DNA from: Janibacter limosus
GTDB taxonomy: Bacteria > Actinomycetota > Actinomycetes > Actinomycetales > Dermatophilaceae
Reading direction: 5' to 3'
DNA length: 64,000 nt
Assembly (NCBI RefSeq): GCF_004295485.1
Contig: NZ_CP036164.1
Coordinates: forward strand, 372,001-436,000
This document shows, in pieces, positions 7,315 through 15,544 of this stretch (positions are counted from its first letter, which is position 1; every line of letters starts with the position of its first letter). A model generated the notes under the pieces. The model ran no database searches. It was given only the letters and a program-made list of their open reading frames with translations, and was not told the DNA's origin. Made by a program: the position numbers and the translations under genes.

Positions 7315-8858
7315 TGGCCGACAGCACCCGCGCCACCAGCACCACGTCCGCGACCAAGAAGCCCGGGGCGAGCAAGGCCACGGCCTCGAGGACGGCCACC
7401 AAGACGCCGGCCAAGAAGACGCCGGCCAAGAAGGCGACTGCGAAGAAGGCGACTGCGAAGAAGGCGACTGCGAAGACGCCGACCGCCCGCAAGGCACCGG
7501 CCAAGAAGGCGGCTGCGAAGAAGGCCTCCACGACGGCCCCCGCTCGCAAGGCGCCCGCCGCGAAGGCAGCCCGGCCCAGCGCGGTCTCCGCGGCAGCCGA
7601 CCGGGCCGGCGGCGAGCGCGCCCGTCGGCGCAGCACCCCCCTTCTCACCGGTCCCTCGGCCCAGGCGCCCACGCGCTCGGGTGCCACCGCACGGTCCAAG
7701 ACGTCGTCCACCCGGGCGTCGAGCACGTCGCGCAAGCCCACGCTCACCGTGGTTCCCGGCCCCGACGGGTCGCCCCCGGCGGCCCGGCGCACCGCGCCGG
7801 CCAAGAGCTCGACCCGACGCCGGCCCCCCACCCGACGGACGGACTCCGCTGCTCGTCCGGCGCCCGCCGCCCGCCCCGCGGACCTGTCGTCGTCGCAGGG
7901 CACCCCCGAGAGCGGACAGGCCGTCGTGCCGGGTCTGGCCGAGCTGCTGTCGGTGCTGCTGTCCGCCGGTCAGATGACCTCACGCACCCTGGGCCACGCC
8001 GCGGGCGCGGCAGCGGGGGAGGGCTGGGAGCGCCGGTTCACCGAGACCCTCCACTTCCTCCAGCGGCGGGTCAAGGGCGACTACGCGGTCGACGACTTCG
8101 GCTTCGACGAGGACTTCACCATCCACACCGTCTTCCCGGTGCTGCGGCTGCTGAAGGACAAGTGGTTCCGCATCGAGGTGCGCGGGATCGAGAACATCCC
8201 GGCCGACACCGGGGCCCTGCTCGTGTCCAACCACTCGGGCACGGTCGCGATCGACTCGATCATGACCCAGCTGGCCATCCACGACGCCCACCCGCAGCGG
8301 CGCTTCCTGCGCATGCTCGGTGCCGACCTCGTCTTCCAGCTGCCGGTCGTGGGCGACTTCGCGCGCAAGACGGGTGCGACCCTCGCGTCCGCGGCGGACG
8401 CGGACCGGCTCATGCGGGGCGGCGAGCTCGTCGGCGTGTGGCCCGAGGGCTTCAAGGGTGTCGGCAAGCCCTTCCGGGAGCGCTACAAGCTGCAGCGCTT
8501 CGGTCGTGGCGGCTTCGTCTCGGCGGCGATCAAGGCCGAGGTCCCGATCATCCCGTGCTCCGTCGTCGGGGCCGAGGAGGTCTACCCGATGATCGGCAAC
8601 ATGAAGACGGTGGCCCGCCTGCTCGGCGCGCCCTATGCCCCGATCACGCCCTTCTTCCCGCTGCTCGGCCCGCTGGGCCTGATCCCGCTGCCGAGCAAGT
8701 GGATCATCGAGTTCGGTGAGCCCATCGACACCGCGTCCCTCGGCCCGGACGCAGCCGAGGACCCGATGCTCGTCTTCGAGATCACCGACCAGGTGCGCGA
8801 GACGATCCAGCAGACCTTGTACTCGGTCCTGGTGACGCGGCGCTCGGTCTTCTTCTAG
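7314..8858 (+). CDS. 1-acylglycerol-3-phosphate acyltransferase-like (PlsC fold) with histone-H1-like Lys/Ala tail
   Basis: The 514-residue product has two unlike halves. Residues about 1-190 are low complexity, rich in Lys, Ala, Pro and Thr, with repeated AKK(T/A)xAKK units resembling histone H1 or the HupB tail. Residues about 250-510 form a glycerolipid acyltransferase domain: SNHSGTVAID near 304-313 (an H-x6-D version of motif I, also seen in the Rv0502-type family), VWPEGFKG near 376, and a conserved pocket for the acyl acceptor. It presumably acts at the membrane in phospholipid or glycolipid acylation. GTG at 7311 is an alternative start; ATG at 7314 matches the TGATG coupling used elsewhere here. 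Confidence 0.85.
   Translation: MADSTRATSTTSATKKPGASKATASRTATKTPAKKTPAKKATAKKATAKKATAKTPTARKAPAKKAAAKKASTTAPARKAPAAKAARPSAVSAAADRAGGERARRRSTPLLTGPSAQAPTRSGATARSKTSSTRASSTSRKPTLTVVPGPDGSPPAARRTAPAKSSTRRRPPTRRTDSAARPAPAARPADLSSSQGTPESGQAVVPGLAELLSVLLSAGQMTSRTLGHAAGAAAGEGWERRFTETLHFLQRRVKGDYAVDDFGFDEDFTIHTVFPVLRLLKDKWFRIEVRGIENIPADTGALLVSNHSGTVAIDSIMTQLAIHDAHPQRRFLRMLGADLVFQLPVVGDFARKTGATLASAADADRLMRGGELVGVWPEGFKGVGKPFRERYKLQRFGRGGFVSAAIKAEVPIIPCSVVGAEEVYPMIGNMKTVARLLGAPYAPITPFFPLLGPLGLIPLPSKWIIEFGEPIDTASLGPDAAEDPMLVFEITDQVRETIQQTLYSVLVTRRSVFF
7431..7478 (+). repeat. 15-bp tandem repeat encoding a Lys/Ala-rich tail
   Basis: Three consecutive copies of a 15-bp unit (AAGAAGGCGACTGCG) encode KKATA repeats in the H1-like tail of the acyltransferase. 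The identical units suggest recent slippage expansion in frame. Confidence 0.8.
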
Positions 8859-8866
8859 GAGGCGCG

Positions 8867-9115
8867 GTGAGCCCCCTTCCTGCTGCCCGCGTCGTCATGG
8901 TCGGCCGCGAGGGCTGCCACCTGTGCGACGTGGCCCGCGAGGTCATCGAGCGGGTCGTGGCGCAGACCGGTGACAGCTTCGCCGAGGTCGACATCGACGC
9001 CGACCCCGAGCTGTCCCGGTACACCGACGAGGTGCCGGTCACCTTCGTCGACGGGCGCCAGCACGACTACTGGCGGGTGGACGAAGGGCGGTTGCGCGCG
9101 GCGCTGCAGCAGTGA
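8867..9115 (+). CDS. Glutaredoxin-family thiol-disulfide protein
   Basis: An 82-residue thioredoxin-fold protein with the redox motif CHLC at residues 17-20 right after the first strand (VVMVGREGC), a VDIDADPEL strand, and the cis-proline region VPVTFVDGRQ. The GTG start at 8867 follows a perfect AGGAGG overlapping the end of the acyltransferase gene. The same small gene lies just before hemA in Mycobacterium (Rv0508). A role supplying reducing equivalents to the haem pathway or to Rex-linked redox balance is possible but not shown. Length and architecture are typical of the DUF836/glutaredoxin-like family. Confidence 0.85.
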   Translation: MSPLPAARVVMVGREGCHLCDVAREVIERVVAQTGDSFAEVDIDADPELSRYTDEVPVTFVDGRQHDYWRVDEGRLRAALQQ

Positions 9116-9147
9116 CCGGGCCGCGTGTCCACGGACCGTGCGCGACT

Positions 9148-9176
9148 TTGTGCATTTGTTCACAAGAGCGTAATCT
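9148..9176 (+). promoter_or_regulatory. rex promoter with Rex operator (ROP) over the -35 box
   Basis: TTGTGC (9148-9153), a 17-nt spacer and TAATCT (9171-9176) form a good promoter. The dyad TTGTGCATTTGTTCACAA (9148-9165) closely matches the known Rex operator pattern (TGTGAAC-TTCACA arms) and covers the -35 box and spacer. This predicts autorepression of rex and of the downstream hem genes, relieved when NADH rises. Confidence 0.8.
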
Positions 9177-9238
9177 CGTGGTGTTCGGTCCTCAGGTGGC
9201 GTTCGCCCCTGGACCGGGAGAGGAGCCCGAGCCAAGCC

Positions 9239-9919
9239 GTGTCCGTCGATCAGGCCGCCAAGCGCGACATCCCCGACGCGACGGTTGCCCGACTCCCCGG
9301 ATACCTGCGGGCGCTGGGTCAGCTCACCGCCCAGGACGTGCTCTCCGTCTCCTCCGAGGAGCTCGCGCACAGCGCCGGGGTCAGCTCGGCCAAGCTGCGC
9401 AAGGACCTCAGCCACCTCGGCTCCTACGGTGTGCGCGGCGTCGGCTACGACGTGGCCCACCTGACCTACCAGATCTCACGCGCCCTCGGCCTGACCCACG
9501 ACTGGCCCGTCGTCATCGTCGGCATGGGCAACCTCGGCCGCGCGCTGGCCTCGTACGGCGGGTTCGCGACCAAGGGCTTCAAGGTCGTGGCGCTCCTCGA
9601 CCGCGACCGTGCGCTGGCCGGTGAGCGGCTCGACGAGCTGACGATCCAGCCGATGGACGCGCTGACCGCCGTCGTGACGCCCGGTGAGGCCTGCATCGGT
9701 GTCATCGCCACCCCGGCTGCCTCGGCCCAGGACGTCGCGGACCTGCTCTCCGCCGCCGGCGTCACCTCCATCCTCAACTTCGCTGCCACCGCGATCCAGG
9801 TTCCCGAAGGGGTCCACATGCGCAAGGTCGATCTGTCCACCGAGCTGCAGATCCTTGCCTTCCACGAGCAGCAACGCTCCGGTGCCGTGTCCGACGACCT
9901 GCTGGAGGAGATCGGCTGA
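9239..9919 (+). CDS. rex: Redox-sensing transcriptional repressor Rex
   Basis: Rex binds DNA when NAD+ dominates and lets go when NADH accumulates, controlling respiratory and haem genes. The 226-residue protein has an N-terminal winged helix (VARLPGYLRALGQL, then SSAKLRKDLSHLGSYGVRGVGY) and a C-terminal Rossmann domain with VGMGNLGRAL near 94-103. The far C-terminus (STELQILAFHEQQ) supplies the domain-swapped helix typical of the family. GTG at 9239 follows GAGAGGAG; the upstream in-frame ATG would place the Rex operator inside the reading frame and is rejected. It overlaps hemA by one base. Confidence 0.95.
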   Translation: MSVDQAAKRDIPDATVARLPGYLRALGQLTAQDVLSVSSEELAHSAGVSSAKLRKDLSHLGSYGVRGVGYDVAHLTYQISRALGLTHDWPVVIVGMGNLGRALASYGGFATKGFKVVALLDRDRALAGERLDELTIQPMDALTAVVTPGEACIGVIATPAASAQDVADLLSAAGVTSILNFAATAIQVPEGVHMRKVDLSTELQILAFHEQQRSGAVSDDLLEEIG

Positions 9920-11193
9920 TGAGTCTCCTCGCCTTCGGCCTCAACCACCGCCGTGCCCCGATCTCCGTCCTGGAGCGGGCAGCGCTCGACGAGACGAGCC
10001 TGTCGCAGATCATCGAGGCGGCGACGGCCAGCCCCGACATCAGCGAGCACCTGGTCGTCGCGACCTGCAACCGCACCGAGATCTATGCCGAGGTCACCGC
10101 CTTCCACGGCGCGGTCGCCGACCTCACCGCGGCGCTGACGCAGGCCACGGACATCACCCAGGACGACCTCAAGGCACACCTGGACCTGCACTACGGCGAC
10201 GCCGCGGTGGCCCACGTCTTCAATGTCGCGGCCGGGCTCGACTCGATGGCGGTCGGCGAGTCCCAGATCCTGGGTCAGCTGCGTGATGCCCTCGGCCGCG
10301 GGCAGAGCGAGGGCCACGTCGGGACCAACCTCAACGCCCTCGTCCAGCAGGCGCTGCGCACCGGCAAGCGGGTGCACTCCGAGACCGCCATCGACGAGGT
10401 CTCCCGCTCGCTCGTGGGCGAGGGCCTCGACGCCGCCGAGGAGCACGTCGGCGCGCTGGCCGGCGCACACGTCCTCGTCGTGGGGGCGGGCGCGATGAGC
10501 GCCCTCGCCGCGACCAGCGCGATCCGCCGAGGGGTCGCCGAGCTGACCGTCGTCAACCGGACGCACGAGCGCGGCGTCTCCCTCGCCGAGCGCCTGGGGG
10601 CGCGAGCCCGCCCGGCCCACGAGCTCGCGCAGGCACTCGCCGACGCCGACGTCGTCATCTCCTGCACCGGGTCCACCGGGTTGGCGATCACGCTGCCCGA
10701 CGTCGCCGACGCCCAGGTCGCGCGCGGCGGGCTCCCGCAGGCCTTCATCGACCTCGCGCTGCCCCACGACATCGCGCACGAGGTGGCCGACCTCAGCGAG
10801 GTCACCCGTCTGGGGCTCGCCGAGCTGGGCGACCGACTCGGGCCCGGGGGCTCGGTCCCCGAGGTCGAGGAGGCCCGCACGATCGTCGGCGACGCCGTGA
10901 CCAAGCACCTGGGCCAGCGCGCGGCCAGCATCGCAGGCCCCACCGTGCGCGCCCTGCGCAGCGCCGCCCAGCAGGTCGTCGAGCGCGAGCTGGCCCGGCT
11001 GGGTCAGCGCACGCCCGGGATGAGCGAGAGCGACCGCGCGGAGGTCGACCGCGCCGTGCACCGCATCGTCGAGAAGCTGCTGCACGCGCCCACCGTCCGC
11101 GCCAAGGAGCTGGCCAGCGATGGCCGCTTCGGCGAGTACGAGGACGCGCTGCACCAGCTCTTCGACCTCCACGCCGAAGGAGGTGCCCTGTGA
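9919..11193 (+). CDS. hemA: Glutamyl-tRNA reductase
   Basis: HemA reduces glutamyl-tRNA(Glu) to glutamate-1-semialdehyde with NADPH, the first committed step of the C5 haem pathway. The 424-residue protein has the catalytic Cys50 within VVATCNRTEIY, the conserved GLDSMAVGESQILGQLRDAL block, a Rossmann domain starting at VLVVGAGAMSA (about 187-197), and the C-terminal dimerisation helices. Length is standard. The ATG overlaps the rex stop (TGATG), placing hemA first in line after rex and under the same Rex-controlled promoter. Confidence 0.97.
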   Translation: MSLLAFGLNHRRAPISVLERAALDETSLSQIIEAATASPDISEHLVVATCNRTEIYAEVTAFHGAVADLTAALTQATDITQDDLKAHLDLHYGDAAVAHVFNVAAGLDSMAVGESQILGQLRDALGRGQSEGHVGTNLNALVQQALRTGKRVHSETAIDEVSRSLVGEGLDAAEEHVGALAGAHVLVVGAGAMSALAATSAIRRGVAELTVVNRTHERGVSLAERLGARARPAHELAQALADADVVISCTGSTGLAITLPDVADAQVARGGLPQAFIDLALPHDIAHEVADLSEVTRLGLAELGDRLGPGGSVPEVEEARTIVGDAVTKHLGQRAASIAGPTVRALRSAAQQVVERELARLGQRTPGMSESDRAEVDRAVHRIVEKLLHAPTVRAKELASDGRFGEYEDALHQLFDLHAEGGAL

Positions 11194-12149
11194 CCTCCCT
11201 TCGTCTCGGAACCCGTCGCTCGGCCCTGGCCATGACCCAGTCGGGTCACGTCGCCGACGCGCTGCGGGCGGCCGGCCACGAGGTCGAGCTGGTGGAGATC
11301 GTCACCGAAGGCGACACCAACCGCGCGTCGCTCGCGAGCATGGGCGGCACCGGCGTCTTCGCCACCGCCCTGCGCGAGGCGATGCACGCCGGTGAGATCG
11401 ACCTCGCCGTGCACTCGCTCAAGGACCTGCCGACCGCCCCGGCCCCGGGGCTGGTCGTCGCCGCGATCCCCGCCCGGGTCGACCCGCGTGATGCCCTGTG
11501 CGCCCGCGACGGCCTCACCCTGGGTGAGCTCGGCGAGGGTGCGGTCATCGGGACCGGCTCGCCTCGCCGCCGCGCGCAGCTCGCGGCCCTCGGCCTTGGT
11601 CTGGAGTTCCGCGACATCCGCGGCAACCTCGGCACCCGCTTGGCCATGGTCGGCTCCGACGAGGGCCAGCTCGACGCCGTCGTGCTCGCCTCCGCCGGCC
11701 TGACCCGCCTCGGTCTGCGCGAGCAGATCACCGAGCTGCTCGAGCCGATCCAGATGCTGCCCGCTCCCGGGCAGGGCGCCCTGGCCGTCGAGTGCCGTGA
11801 GGGTGACGAGCAGGTGCTCGCCGCCCTTCACCTACTCGACCACGAGGACACCCGCGCCGCCGTCACCGCCGAGCGCGGTGTCCTCGCGGAGCTCGAAGCC
11901 GGGTGTGCCGCCCCCATCGGCGCCCTCGCCGAGATCGTCGACGACGTCGACGGCCTCGTCATCTCCCTCCGGGCCGTGGTCACTGCGACCGACGGCTCCG
12001 CAGATCTGCGCCGGTCCATCACCGGCCCGATGGCCGAGGCAGAGGACCTCGGTCGTCGTCTCGCCCGCACCCTCGTCGCCGACGGCGCCCCAGAGCTCGC
12101 CGACCTGCAAGCCACCCACCCCTCGACCGCTTCGGAGCATGTCCAGTGA
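11190..12149 (+). CDS. hemC: Porphobilinogen deaminase (hydroxymethylbilane synthase)
   Basis: HemC joins four porphobilinogens into hydroxymethylbilane on a dipyrromethane cofactor attached to cysteine. The 319-residue protein begins LRLGTRRSALAMTQS, has the HSLKDLPT motif, the GTGSPRRRAQL arginine cluster, and the cofactor cysteine Cys239 in LEAGCAAPIGA. Start GTG at 11190 overlaps the hemA stop by 4 nt and follows GAAGGAGG. It ends in a GTGA overlap with the next gene, so hemA, hemC and hemD are translationally coupled. Confidence 0.97.
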   Translation: MTSLRLGTRRSALAMTQSGHVADALRAAGHEVELVEIVTEGDTNRASLASMGGTGVFATALREAMHAGEIDLAVHSLKDLPTAPAPGLVVAAIPARVDPRDALCARDGLTLGELGEGAVIGTGSPRRRAQLAALGLGLEFRDIRGNLGTRLAMVGSDEGQLDAVVLASAGLTRLGLREQITELLEPIQMLPAPGQGALAVECREGDEQVLAALHLLDHEDTRAAVTAERGVLAELEAGCAAPIGALAEIVDDVDGLVISLRAVVTATDGSADLRRSITGPMAEAEDLGRRLARTLVADGAPELADLQATHPSTASEHVQ

Positions 12150-13786
12150 CCCCCCAGCGCTCTGCCGCAACCCCCTCCGCCGCCTCCCGCCGACCGGCGC
12201 GTGTCGCCTTCGTCGGCGCTGGACCGGGTGACGTCTCACTGATGACCGTTGCCGCGGTCGACCTGCTCGGTCGGGCGGACGCGGTCATCACCGACCAGCT
12301 GACCAACGAGGACATCGTCGCCTCGATGACGAGCGAGGGCGTCGACGTCGTCGACGCCAGCCACGGCGAGCACGGCCAGCAGCTGACGCACGCCATGCGC
12401 GCCCGCCTCGTCGTCAAGACGGCCAAGGCGCACAAGTCCGGCCTCGTCGTGCGACTCATGGACGGCGACCCGGCCACCTTCAACGGCCTCGCCGAGGAGG
12501 CGCAGGCCCTCGTCAAGGCGGGCATCGACTTCGACATCGTGCCGGGCGTCTCCGCGGTCAGCGCGGTCCCCGCCTACGCCGGCGTCCCGCTCACCTCGCG
12601 CTCGACCGGTGCGCTGCACGTCGTGAGCGTCGCAGGCGGCAAGCGGACCGACCTGTCCGCGTCGATCGGCGACGACGTCACGCTCGTGCTGCTCGGCCTG
12701 CCCGAGCACCTGGGTCAGGCCTTCACCGACCTGCTCGCCGCAGGACGCGCGGCGGACACCCCCGTCGCCCTCACGCGTGGTGGCACGACCACCCACCAGA
12801 CGACCCGGCAGACCACCCTCGAGGAGGCGGCCCGGGCGATCGTCGGCCTCGAGGTGCCGACCCTGGCCGTCATCGGCTCGACCGTCGGCCTGCGCGAGAG
12901 CCTCTCGTGGTTCGAGACCAAGCCGCTGTACGGCTGGCGCGTGCTGATCCCTCGCACCAAGGACCAGGCCGGACCGATGACCAAGCAGCTGCTCGGCCAC
13001 GGTGCGACGAGCCAGGTCGTCCCGACGATCAGCGTCGAGCCGCCCCGCACCCCCCAGGCCGTCGAGCGGGCCGTGCGCGGTCTGGTCACCGGCCGCTACC
13101 AGTGGATCGGCTTCACGTCGGTCAACGCCGTCAAGGCCATCCGGGAGAAGTTCCAGGAGTTCGGCCTCGACGCCCGTGCCTTCTCGGGGCTGAAGATCGC
13201 TGCCGTCGGTGGCGTGACCGCCGATGCCCTGCGCGATTGGGGCCTGGAGCCCGACCTCGTGCCCACGGGCGAGATGTCGGCCAAGGGCCTGCTCGAGGAG
13301 TGGCCTCCCTACGACGAGGTCCTCGACCCGATGGACCGGGTCTTCCTGCCGCGAGCCGACATCGCCACCGACACCCTCGTCGCCGGGCTGCAGGAGATGG
13401 GCTGGCAGGTCGACGACGTGACGGCCTACCGCACCGTGCGGGCCACCCCGCCGCCGGCACCCGTGCGCGACGCCATCAAGCAGGGCGCCTTCGACGCGGT
13501 CGTCTTCACCTCGTCCTCCACGGTGCGCAACCTCGTCGGCATCGCCGGCAAGCCGCACCCGTCCACGATCATCGCCTGCATCGGCCCGGCGACCGTCAAG
13601 ACGGCCGAGGAGGCCGGTCTGCGGGTCGACGTCATGGCTCCCGAGGCGACCGGCGAGAGCCTCGTCGAGGCCCTCGCGACCCACGGCCGCGAGCTGGCCG
13701 CAGCGGCCCACGAGGCCGGTGAAGAGGTCACCCGTCCGAGCGAGCGTCGCAAGAAGTCGTCCACCCGGCGCAAGGCGAAGGGGTGA
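12146..13786 (+). CDS. hemD: Uroporphyrinogen-III C-methyltransferase / uroporphyrinogen-III synthase fusion
   Basis: A 546-residue fusion. Residues about 15-255 resemble SUMT (CobA/CysG-A) methyltransferases: [39 protein letters not shown] and [21 protein letters not shown]. Residues about 265-515 are the HemD domain that cyclises hydroxymethylbilane to uroporphyrinogen III ([43 protein letters not shown]). The C-terminus is Lys/Arg-rich. SUMT product feeds sirohaem or cobalamin, so the fusion sits at the branch point. Some SUMT residues differ from consensus (GPGDVS, DQLT rather than DRLV), so methylation activity is likely but not assured. GTG overlaps hemC by 4 nt. Confidence 0.93.
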   Translation: MTPQRSAATPSAASRRPARVAFVGAGPGDVSLMTVAAVDLLGRADAVITDQLTNEDIVASMTSEGVDVVDASHGEHGQQLTHAMRARLVVKTAKAHKSGLVVRLMDGDPATFNGLAEEAQALVKAGIDFDIVPGVSAVSAVPAYAGVPLTSRSTGALHVVSVAGGKRTDLSASIGDDVTLVLLGLPEHLGQAFTDLLAAGRAADTPVALTRGGTTTHQTTRQTTLEEAARAIVGLEVPTLAVIGSTVGLRESLSWFETKPLYGWRVLIPRTKDQAGPMTKQLLGHGATSQVVPTISVEPPRTPQAVERAVRGLVTGRYQWIGFTSVNAVKAIREKFQEFGLDARAFSGLKIAAVGGVTADALRDWGLEPDLVPTGEMSAKGLLEEWPPYDEVLDPMDRVFLPRADIATDTLVAGLQEMGWQVDDVTAYRTVRATPPPAPVRDAIKQGAFDAVVFTSSSTVRNLVGIAGKPHPSTIIACIGPATVKTAEEAGLRVDVMAPEATGESLVEALATHGRELAAAAHEAGEEVTRPSERRKKSSTRRKAKG

Positions 13787-14787
13787 GCCCCGCCGCTTCT
13801 CGTCCGGCTGGGCTGGCGATCCGGCCGCGACGACTGCGGGGGAGCATCCCCCTTCGTCGTCTGGTCGCGCAGACCCGGCTGCACCCGGCGGACCTGGTCC
13901 TGCCGGTCTTCGTCCGTGAGGGCATCGACGCGCCCGTCGACATCTCCTCGATGCCGGGCGTCGTGCAGCACACCGTCGACTCGCTCGTCGACGAGGCGCG
14001 GGCCTGCGTCGACGCGGGCATCGGCGGGATCATGCTCTTCGGGGTACCGCAGGCCAAGGACGCCCGCGGCTCCGGCGCCGACGACCCCGAGGGGATCCTC
14101 AACGTCGCGACCCGGGCCGTCGTCGACGCGGTCGGGGACCGGCTCGTCGTCATGACCGACCTGTGCCTCGACGAGTTCACCGACCACGGTCACTGCGGGG
14201 TGCTGACGACGGCACTGGACGGGAGCATCGTCGTCGACAACGACGCGACCCTCGCGCGGTACGCCGACATGGCCCTGGCCCAGGCGGCCGCAGGCGCTCA
14301 CGTGCTCGGGCTGTCCGGGATGATGGACGGCCAGGTCGCCCACGTCCGCGCCGCCCTCGACGACGCCGGGTACACCGACACGCTCGTCCTGGCCTACGCC
14401 GCGAAGTACACCTCGGCGCTCTACGGGCCCTTCCGCGAGGCCGTCCAGTCCTCCCTGAGCGGTGACCGCGCGACCTACCAGCAGGACCCGGCCAACGCGA
14501 CCGAGTCCCTGCGCGAGATCGAGCTGGACCTCGCCGAGGGCGCCGACATCATCATGGTCAAGCCCGCGCAGCCGCACCTGGACATCGTCGCGGCAGCCGC
14601 CGAGATCTCACCCGTCCCTGTCGCGGCGTACCAAATCTCGGGGGAGTACGCCCAGATCGTCGCCGCCGCCGAGCGCGGCTGGATCGACCGGGAAGCGGCC
14701 GTCTTCGAGTCGCTGCTGCACATCAAGCGGGCCGGTGCGCAGATCGTCCTCACCTATTTCGCGCTCGAGGTCGCGGGGCGGTTGTGA
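13783..14787 (+). CDS. hemB: Delta-aminolevulinic acid dehydratase (porphobilinogen synthase)
   Basis: HemB condenses two 5-aminolevulinates into porphobilinogen. The 334-residue protein has Schiff-base lysines Lys208 ([15 protein letters not shown]) and Lys260 ([13 protein letters not shown]). The metal-site segment reads [14 protein letters not shown]: of the three cysteines of zinc-type enzymes, the middle one is Asp. This mixed Cys-Asp-Cys site recurs in actinobacteria and leaves the metal choice (Zn or Mg) open. It starts at GTG 13783 with a 4-nt overlap of the fused hemD gene, and the next gene overlaps it by 4 nt. Confidence 0.96.
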   Translation: MSPAASRPAGLAIRPRRLRGSIPLRRLVAQTRLHPADLVLPVFVREGIDAPVDISSMPGVVQHTVDSLVDEARACVDAGIGGIMLFGVPQAKDARGSGADDPEGILNVATRAVVDAVGDRLVVMTDLCLDEFTDHGHCGVLTTALDGSIVVDNDATLARYADMALAQAAAGAHVLGLSGMMDGQVAHVRAALDDAGYTDTLVLAYAAKYTSALYGPFREAVQSSLSGDRATYQQDPANATESLREIELDLAEGADIIMVKPAQPHLDIVAAAAEISPVPVAAYQISGEYAQIVAAAERGWIDREAAVFESLLHIKRAGAQIVLTYFALEVAGRL

Positions 14788-15266
14788 GCGAGGAGACGGC
14801 CTGGCTGAGCGCCCGCGAGCAGGAGCACTGGCGCGCCTACCTGCGGGGGTCACGCCTGCTCGAGCGCGCGCTCGCCGACGACCTGTCGCCCCTCAACATC
14901 CAGCTCACCGAGTACGAGCTGCTCTCGATGCTCTCGGAGTCACCGGACCAGCGCACCCGGATGTCCCGGCTCGCCGACGACATCATCCAGTCGCGCTCCC
15001 GCGTGACGCACACGGCCTCCCGGCTGGAGAAGCGCGGCTGGGTCGAGCGCTGCCGCTCCAGCGATGACGGTCGCGGGGTCGAGATCTCCCTGACCGACGC
15101 CGGACGCGAGGCGCTCGCCGAGCTGTCGCGGGTGCACGTGGAGTCCGTCCGCCGGCACCTCGTCGACGCCCTGACGCCCGAGCAGTTCGAGGCGCTGGGA
15201 GTCGCGATGGCAGTGCTGCGCGACGGGATGGCGCCGACGCACCACGAGATCGGTCTCGACGACTGA
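14784..15266 (+). CDS. MarR family transcriptional regulator
   Basis: A 160-residue winged-helix regulator: N-terminal helix ([15 protein letters not shown]), a central HTH ([31 protein letters not shown]), the wing [18 protein letters not shown], and a C-terminal dimer helix. It is wedged between hemB and hemL with GTGA coupling to hemB, so it is made together with the haem enzymes. Immediately downstream lies the dyad array at 15273-15490 in front of hemL, a natural candidate for its binding sites. Ligand unknown; haem, a porphyrin or an unrelated phenolic compound are all possible. Confidence 0.88.
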   Translation: MSEETAWLSAREQEHWRAYLRGSRLLERALADDLSPLNIQLTEYELLSMLSESPDQRTRMSRLADDIIQSRSRVTHTASRLEKRGWVERCRSSDDGRGVEISLTDAGREALAELSRVHVESVRRHLVDALTPEQFEALGVAMAVLRDGMAPTHHEIGLDD

Positions 15267-15272
15267 GGCACC

Positions 15273-15490
15273 GCATCTCCTTAAGGAAATGCGCACATGG
15301 ATGCGACGACCTCAAGGAAATGCGCACGACCTTAAGGAAATGCGCACATGGATGCGACGACCTCAAGGAAATGCGCACGACCTCAAGGAAATGCGCACGA
15401 CCTCAAGGAAATGCGCACGACCTCAAGGAGATGCGCAGTGGGTGCGTACGACCTTAAGGAAATGCGCACGTGGCTGCGCGCGACCTCCAG
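15273..15490. repeat. Tandem array of eight dyads between the MarR gene and hemL
   Basis: Eight copies of a 20-bp unit (GACCTYAAGGAAATGCGCAC) plus a decayed ninth. The AAGG cores start at 15283, 15314, 15334, 15365, 15385, 15405, 15425 and 15456, so spacings are exactly 31, 20, 31, 20, 20, 20 and 31 bp. The 31-bp units carry an extra 11 nt such as ATGGATGCGAC. The sequence alternates self-complementary TGCGCA and CCTTAAGG blocks with 3-nt gaps, so each unit is a dyad. Unit lengths are not multiples of three and coding is unlikely. Confidence 0.9.
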
Positions 15491-15544
15491 GGGGACCGCT
15501 GCACCCCCTCGGGGAGCGGCCAGCTCGTTTGGGAGACTGAGGGC

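Noticed and set aside
9125..9238. Longer Rex start at ATG 9125
   Set aside because: It would place the promoter and Rex operator within the gene; the extra residues are Cys/Arg/Trp-rich and unlike Rex N-termini.
9466..11172. 568-codon minus-strand open frame opposite rex and hemA
   Set aside because: Antisense to two well-supported genes, no recognisable protein motifs.
12236..13711. 491-codon minus-strand open frame opposite the SUMT-hemD fusion
   Set aside because: Same shadow effect; the sense strand encodes both enzyme domains in full.
15273..15490. Possible CRISPR array
   Set aside because: The intervals are 0 or 11 nt and nearly identical to each other, not unique ~30-nt spacers, and no cas gene is near.
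15289..15540. Open frame of 83 codons within the dyad array
   Set aside because: Repeat units of 20 and 31 bp are not multiples of three, so the peptide repeat shifts frame; the frame is open only because the repeat lacks stops. No proper ribosome-binding spacing.
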